A model generated the notes under the pieces. The model made no database searches. It was not told the DNA's origin and saw only the letters and a list, made by a program, of their open reading frames with translations. The translations under genes were made by a program, and so were the position numbers. From assembly GCA_023250175.1 (NCBI GenBank), contig JAHFBD010000120.1, positions 1 to 7,040 of the forward strand: a stretch of 7,040 bases of DNA, written 5' to 3'. Positions 4,973 through 7,040 of this stretch are shown here, one piece after another; the first letter of the stretch is position 1, and each line of letters opens with the position of its first letter. This DNA comes from Candidatus Melainabacteria bacterium. GTDB taxonomy: Bacteria; Cyanobacteriota; Vampirovibrionia; 2-02-FULL-35-15.

Positions 4973-6083
4973 AATATACTTTTTCAATCTCTTTAATGAT
5001 CTCAGCTTGTGTGATGTTTTTAAGTAAGTCGGCTACTATTAATAATCCACCAGCACCAACACCTTCTTTTATGTGACCTTGTTCATATGCATAAAGTCCT
5101 TGTTGTTTTGATTCTTTGAAGTGAATGTTTGAAGAGATAAGTGGAGCACCAACAAGCTCTGCTAGTTTTTTTGTTTTAGCATTTTTATCGTTTGTAATCC
5201 ACGATGTTGTTGCAACTATAGTGTCATAAGGATCATATCCAAGATTTTTTTTTGCCAAGTGATATACAGCCAACATTTGTGAGCCCCCAGCCAGCATAAT
5301 AGGTAAATGTACTTTTTGTGCACCTTTTATAAGACCGCATGTAAAAACCTGCATCGGGTCACCAAAATATTCAGCAGCTTTTAATGGATTTTTTTTTATT
5401 GATGAAAATAAGTGAGCATTTGTTAGAAGGGCATCTTTTACTGTTTGGTTTTTCCAGAAATTATTACCTTCCGGAAAGCTGCTGTTAACAAGATCAAAAG
5501 CATTAATACCAAGAGCACATAAAACACTAAGTGCAGTTGTAGTTCCTCCTGGAACACACTCCCCAACCACTATATATGGATAGCTTGTTAAGCTAGCTGC
5601 AAGCTTCTCACCTTTTTGAAATAAAAAACTACTTTTTATAGGATCAAGTGCCTTGCCGCCAGAAAGGCATTTTGCTGGTCCCATATTTAAGCTTATGTGA
5701 TTACCCTCAGGTTTTATAAATGCTCCGGTGTCAATTACAGAAACATCTAAATTTAATAATTCAATCATAGATTTTGAAATAATTGCTGGCGATGGTATAC
5801 CATTTGGGGAAATAGGAAGTTCTTTTTTAAATTCTGCAGTATTAAATAATAAAAAGTCTGCATCTAAAGCGGGAGTTAATTTTAATTGTTCTGTATTTTG
5901 TCCTGCCGCAGATATTCCAGGTATTAGTGCTGTTTCTGTGGAACCAATTACTAAAACAAATAAGGGCTTTTGTTCTTTTGCTTTGTTTATAAAGTTTTGG
6001 CAATCTTTTCCTTTAGTAAGAAGTGAATATGACTTTGTGGATTGACTTTGATCCATATTTGTAATTGATGTAGTTGATGACAT
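4950..6083 (-). CDS. CobT-like nicotinate-nucleotide phosphoribosyltransferase, cyanobacterial/archaeal type (UPF0284)
   Basis: Members of this family (UPF0284 / TIGR00303) are distant CobT relatives proposed to activate the lower-ligand base, making alpha-ribazole 5'-phosphate from nicotinate mononucleotide and a base such as 5,6-dimethylbenzimidazole. That product or its nucleoside is the partner substrate for CobS. Recognisable motifs are IPGISAAG (54-61), GECVPGGTTTALSVL (174-188), a VNSS (199-202) that matches cyanobacterial members, GDPMQVFTCGLIKGA (241-255), LAGGSQMLAVY (264-274) and YEQGHIKEGVGAGG (333-346). E340 is a plausible counterpart of the catalytic Glu of CobT (inference). At 377 aa it matches the family. 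The first 15-20 residues are Ser/Thr-rich and possibly overlong; Met10 is an alternative start. The first ATG is preferred because TATCAT ends six bases before it. It converges on cobS, which supports the vitamin B12 role. Base specificity cannot be read from the sequence. Confidence 0.9.
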   Translation of the reverse strand: MSSTTSITNMDQSQSTKSYSLLTKGKDCQNFINKAKEQKPLFVLVIGSTETALIPGISAAGQNTEQLKLTPALDADFLLFNTAEFKKELPISPNGIPSPAIISKSMIELLNLDVSVIDTGAFIKPEGNHISLNMGPAKCLSGGKALDPIKSSFLFQKGEKLAASLTSYPYIVVGECVPGGTTTALSVLCALGINAFDLVNSSFPEGNNFWKNQTVKDALLTNAHLFSSIKKNPLKAAEYFGDPMQVFTCGLIKGAQKVHLPIMLAGGSQMLAVYHLAKKNLGYDPYDTIVATTSWITNDKNAKTKKLAELVGAPLISSNIHFKESKQQGLYAYEQGHIKEGVGAGGLLIVADLLKNITQAEIIKEIEKVYSTSQNNL

Positions 6084-6098
6084 ATTTATATGATAACG
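6084..6098 (-). promoter_or_regulatory. CobT-like gene promoter (TATCAT, leaderless layout)
   Basis: On the minus strand ACGTTATCAT precedes ATAAAT and then the ATG. TATCAT (6095-6090) matches five of six -10 positions and ends six bases before the start codon. The flanking CG-T/C-TA resembles the surE and exporter promoters (ACGCTATAAT and ACGCTAGAAT). No -35 is clear. Upstream, the overlapping palindromes TTCGAA, AAAGCTTT and CTTTAAAG (6112-6127) could be a protein-binding site. Confidence 0.45.
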
Positions 6099-6156
6099 TA
6101 CTTAATATATCTTCGAAAGCTTTAAAGTTCTTAGAGTGGATGATGATATGCTCGAT

Positions 6157-6184
6157 TTGTTAACAGACTCCTATAAGCTATAAT
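6157..6184 (+). promoter_or_regulatory. Promoter of the GlmU-like gene (TTGTTA-16-TATAAT)
   Basis: TTGTTA at 6157-6162 (four of six -35 positions) and a perfect TATAAT at 6179-6184 are separated by 16 bp. The -10 box ends seven bases before the ATG at 6192, so the transcript is expected to be leaderless or nearly so. No Shine-Dalgarno sequence is present between them. This is the most complete promoter in the window. Confidence 0.65.
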
Positions 6185-6191
6185 TTTAACC

Positions 6192-6848
6192 ATGAATGAA
6201 AAGGTTATAAAAAAATTTAGAGAAAAAGGCATTACAATTTTAGATCCTAGAAATACTTATATTGGGCAAGGGGTACAAATTGCTCGTGGGAATGTGATTT
6301 ATCCGAATACCTTTTTAAATGGCAAAATTAAAATTGGCCTAAAAAATATCCTTGGACCCAGCTTACATATTGAAGGACAAGTAGTTATAGGGAGTGGAAA
6401 TAATATATCTTACTCTCATATCACAGATTCTAAAATTGGAAATAATAATCATATTGGACCATATGCAAGATTGCGAAATAAAGTTGTTTTAAAAAACAAT
6501 ATTAAAATCGGCAATTTTGTTGAAATAAAAAATAGTCAAGTAGGAAATAACACTCAAATAGCGCATTTAGCGTATATTGGAGATAGTAAGATTGGTGAGG
6601 ATGTAAATATTGGTGCTGGTACTATAACGGCAAATTATAATTCTGTAACAGGGAAAAAAAGTAAAACAGTAGTAGAAGATGGGGCTTCAACAGGTTCGAA
6701 TTCTGTGTTGGTAGCACCAATAACAATTGGAGAAAATGCAATGGTAGGTGCAGGTTCAGTAGTAACAAAAAATGTCCCGGCTAATGCACTAGCTGTAACA
6801 AGACCAAAACAAGAGAATAAATTAAATTGGGTAAAAAAGAAGAAGTAA
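6192..6848 (+). CDS. Stand-alone GlmU C-terminal-type acetyltransferase (left-handed beta-helix)
   Basis: The whole 218-aa protein aligns with the C-terminal half of bifunctional GlmU, which acetylates glucosamine-1-phosphate with acetyl-CoA on the way to UDP-GlcNAc. It begins inside the GlmU linker arm (EKGITILDPRNTYI at 11-24) and continues through hexapeptide-repeat coils to the basic tail. Active-site equivalents are R93/R95 (YARLR), K113 (FVEIKN), H125 and Y128 (AHLAYIGD), N139 (VNIGAGT), N148-Y149 (ITANYN), S169 (TGSN) and R204. The N-terminal uridylyltransferase domain is absent, and an in-frame TAA 13-15 bases before the ATG rules out extension. It may pair with a separate nucleotidyltransferase encoded elsewhere, or make another acetylated sugar phosphate. 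A TATAAT seven bases before the ATG implies a leaderless mRNA. It is divergent from the CobT-like gene. Fold and family are secure; the exact substrate is inferred. Confidence 0.88.
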   Translation: MNEKVIKKFREKGITILDPRNTYIGQGVQIARGNVIYPNTFLNGKIKIGLKNILGPSLHIEGQVVIGSGNNISYSHITDSKIGNNNHIGPYARLRNKVVLKNNIKIGNFVEIKNSQVGNNTQIAHLAYIGDSKIGEDVNIGAGTITANYNSVTGKKSKTVVEDGASTGSNSVLVAPITIGENAMVGAGSVVTKNVPANALAVTRPKQENKLNWVKKKK

Positions 6849-6856
6849 TAAAAACT

Positions 6857-7040
6857 TTAGCCCATACCTACTTGCTTACCAGCTTTAACCACTATCTTAT
6901 CTACTTTAATTCCATCAGCACCGGGTCTGTATAAGAAAGAATGTGGGAGTGAATTAATATTTAAATCTGATGATTTATCGTTTTTTTGAGGGACTTTTTG
7001 GTGATCTGAAATTCTGCTAAGAATAGTATAAGCTGTTTTT
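6857..7040 (-). CDS. C-terminal part of an unidentified protein (cut by window end)
   Basis: An open frame on the minus strand runs from the window edge to a TAA at 6857-6859, giving the last 60 residues. It begins KTAYTILSRISDHQ, passes through a polar linker-like stretch (QKVPQKNDKSSDLNINS) and ends SFLYRPGADGIKVDK...KAGKQVGMG. It converges on the GlmU-like gene with an eight-base gap, as other gene pairs here do, which supports its being real. Too little is visible to name a family; the linker followed by a short conserved-looking tail suggests a domain boundary. The start lies outside the window. Confidence 0.6.
   Translation of the reverse strand, partial: KTAYTILSRISDHQKVPQKNDKSSDLNINSLPHSFLYRPGADGIKVDKIVVKAGKQVGMG

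Noticed and set aside
5728..6045. 105-codon plus-strand open frame inside the CobT-like gene
   Set aside because: It is antisense to a well-conserved protein and is explained by that gene's codon composition.
6849..6856. Intrinsic terminators at the convergent gene junctions
   Set aside because: Gaps of 2 and 8 bases and a 23-bp overlap leave no room, and no GC-rich stem with a T-run was seen at any of the three junctions.
1..7040. CRISPR array, tRNA, rRNA, insertion sequence or phage gene
   Set aside because: I found no regularly spaced repeats, cloverleaf, rRNA-like stretch, transposase or phage-like protein on either strand.

Overview
The window is AT-rich (by eye roughly one third G+C) and gene-dense. 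The best lineage clue is the gene at 4950-6083. It belongs to the UPF0284 / TIGR00303 CobT-like family, which occurs in cyanobacteria and archaea instead of the usual bacterial CobT. Together with the low G+C and the ordinary bacterial housekeeping genes, this suggests a non-photosynthetic relative of cyanobacteria (Melainabacteria/Vampirovibrionia, perhaps a gut-type Gastranaerophilales). That placement is inference: the window holds no rRNA or other marker gene.

Layout: (1) 1-196 is AT-rich non-coding DNA with a 13-nt direct repeat. (2) 197-310 (+) is an unlisted 37-residue one-helix membrane peptide with a good Shine-Dalgarno sequence. (3) 313-990 and 992-1759 (-) form a two-gene unit: surE followed, one base later, by an unrecognised 225-aa protein. 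(4) 1760-1842 is a divergent control region in which two near-identical promoter copies point outward. (5) 1843-2718 and 2715-4010 (+) are a cation diffusion facilitator and hisD, overlapping by ATGA. (6) 4011-4171 is an odd leader ahead of cobS, with three potential hairpins, a two-copy loop motif and a possible 20-codon ORF. (7) 4172-4972 (+) is cobS, and 4950-6083 (-) is the CobT-like gene; their 3' ends overlap by 23 bp. (8) 6084-6191 is a second divergent promoter region. (9) 6192-6848 (+) is a stand-alone left-handed beta-helix acetyltransferase equivalent to the C-terminal half of GlmU. (10) 6857-7040 (-) is the C-terminal end of an unidentified protein that runs off the window. No gene-free stretch exceeds 300 bases.

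Functionally, cobS and the CobT-like gene are the clear pair. Both act in assembling the nucleotide (lower-ligand) loop of cobalamin, and they converge on each other rather than sharing an operon. HisD (last two steps of histidine synthesis), SurE (nucleotidase), the metal exporter and the GlmU-like acetyltransferase are ordinary metabolic genes in an unrelated order.

The most interesting signals are regulatory. Four first-gene starts (surE, the metal exporter, the CobT-like gene and the GlmU-like gene) have a TATAAT-like box ending 6-8 bases before the start codon, which predicts leaderless mRNAs. By contrast cobS has a long, unusually GC-rich, structured leader with a Shine-Dalgarno-like site. 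That leader does not look like the classical cobalamin riboswitch and is my main candidate for something undescribed.
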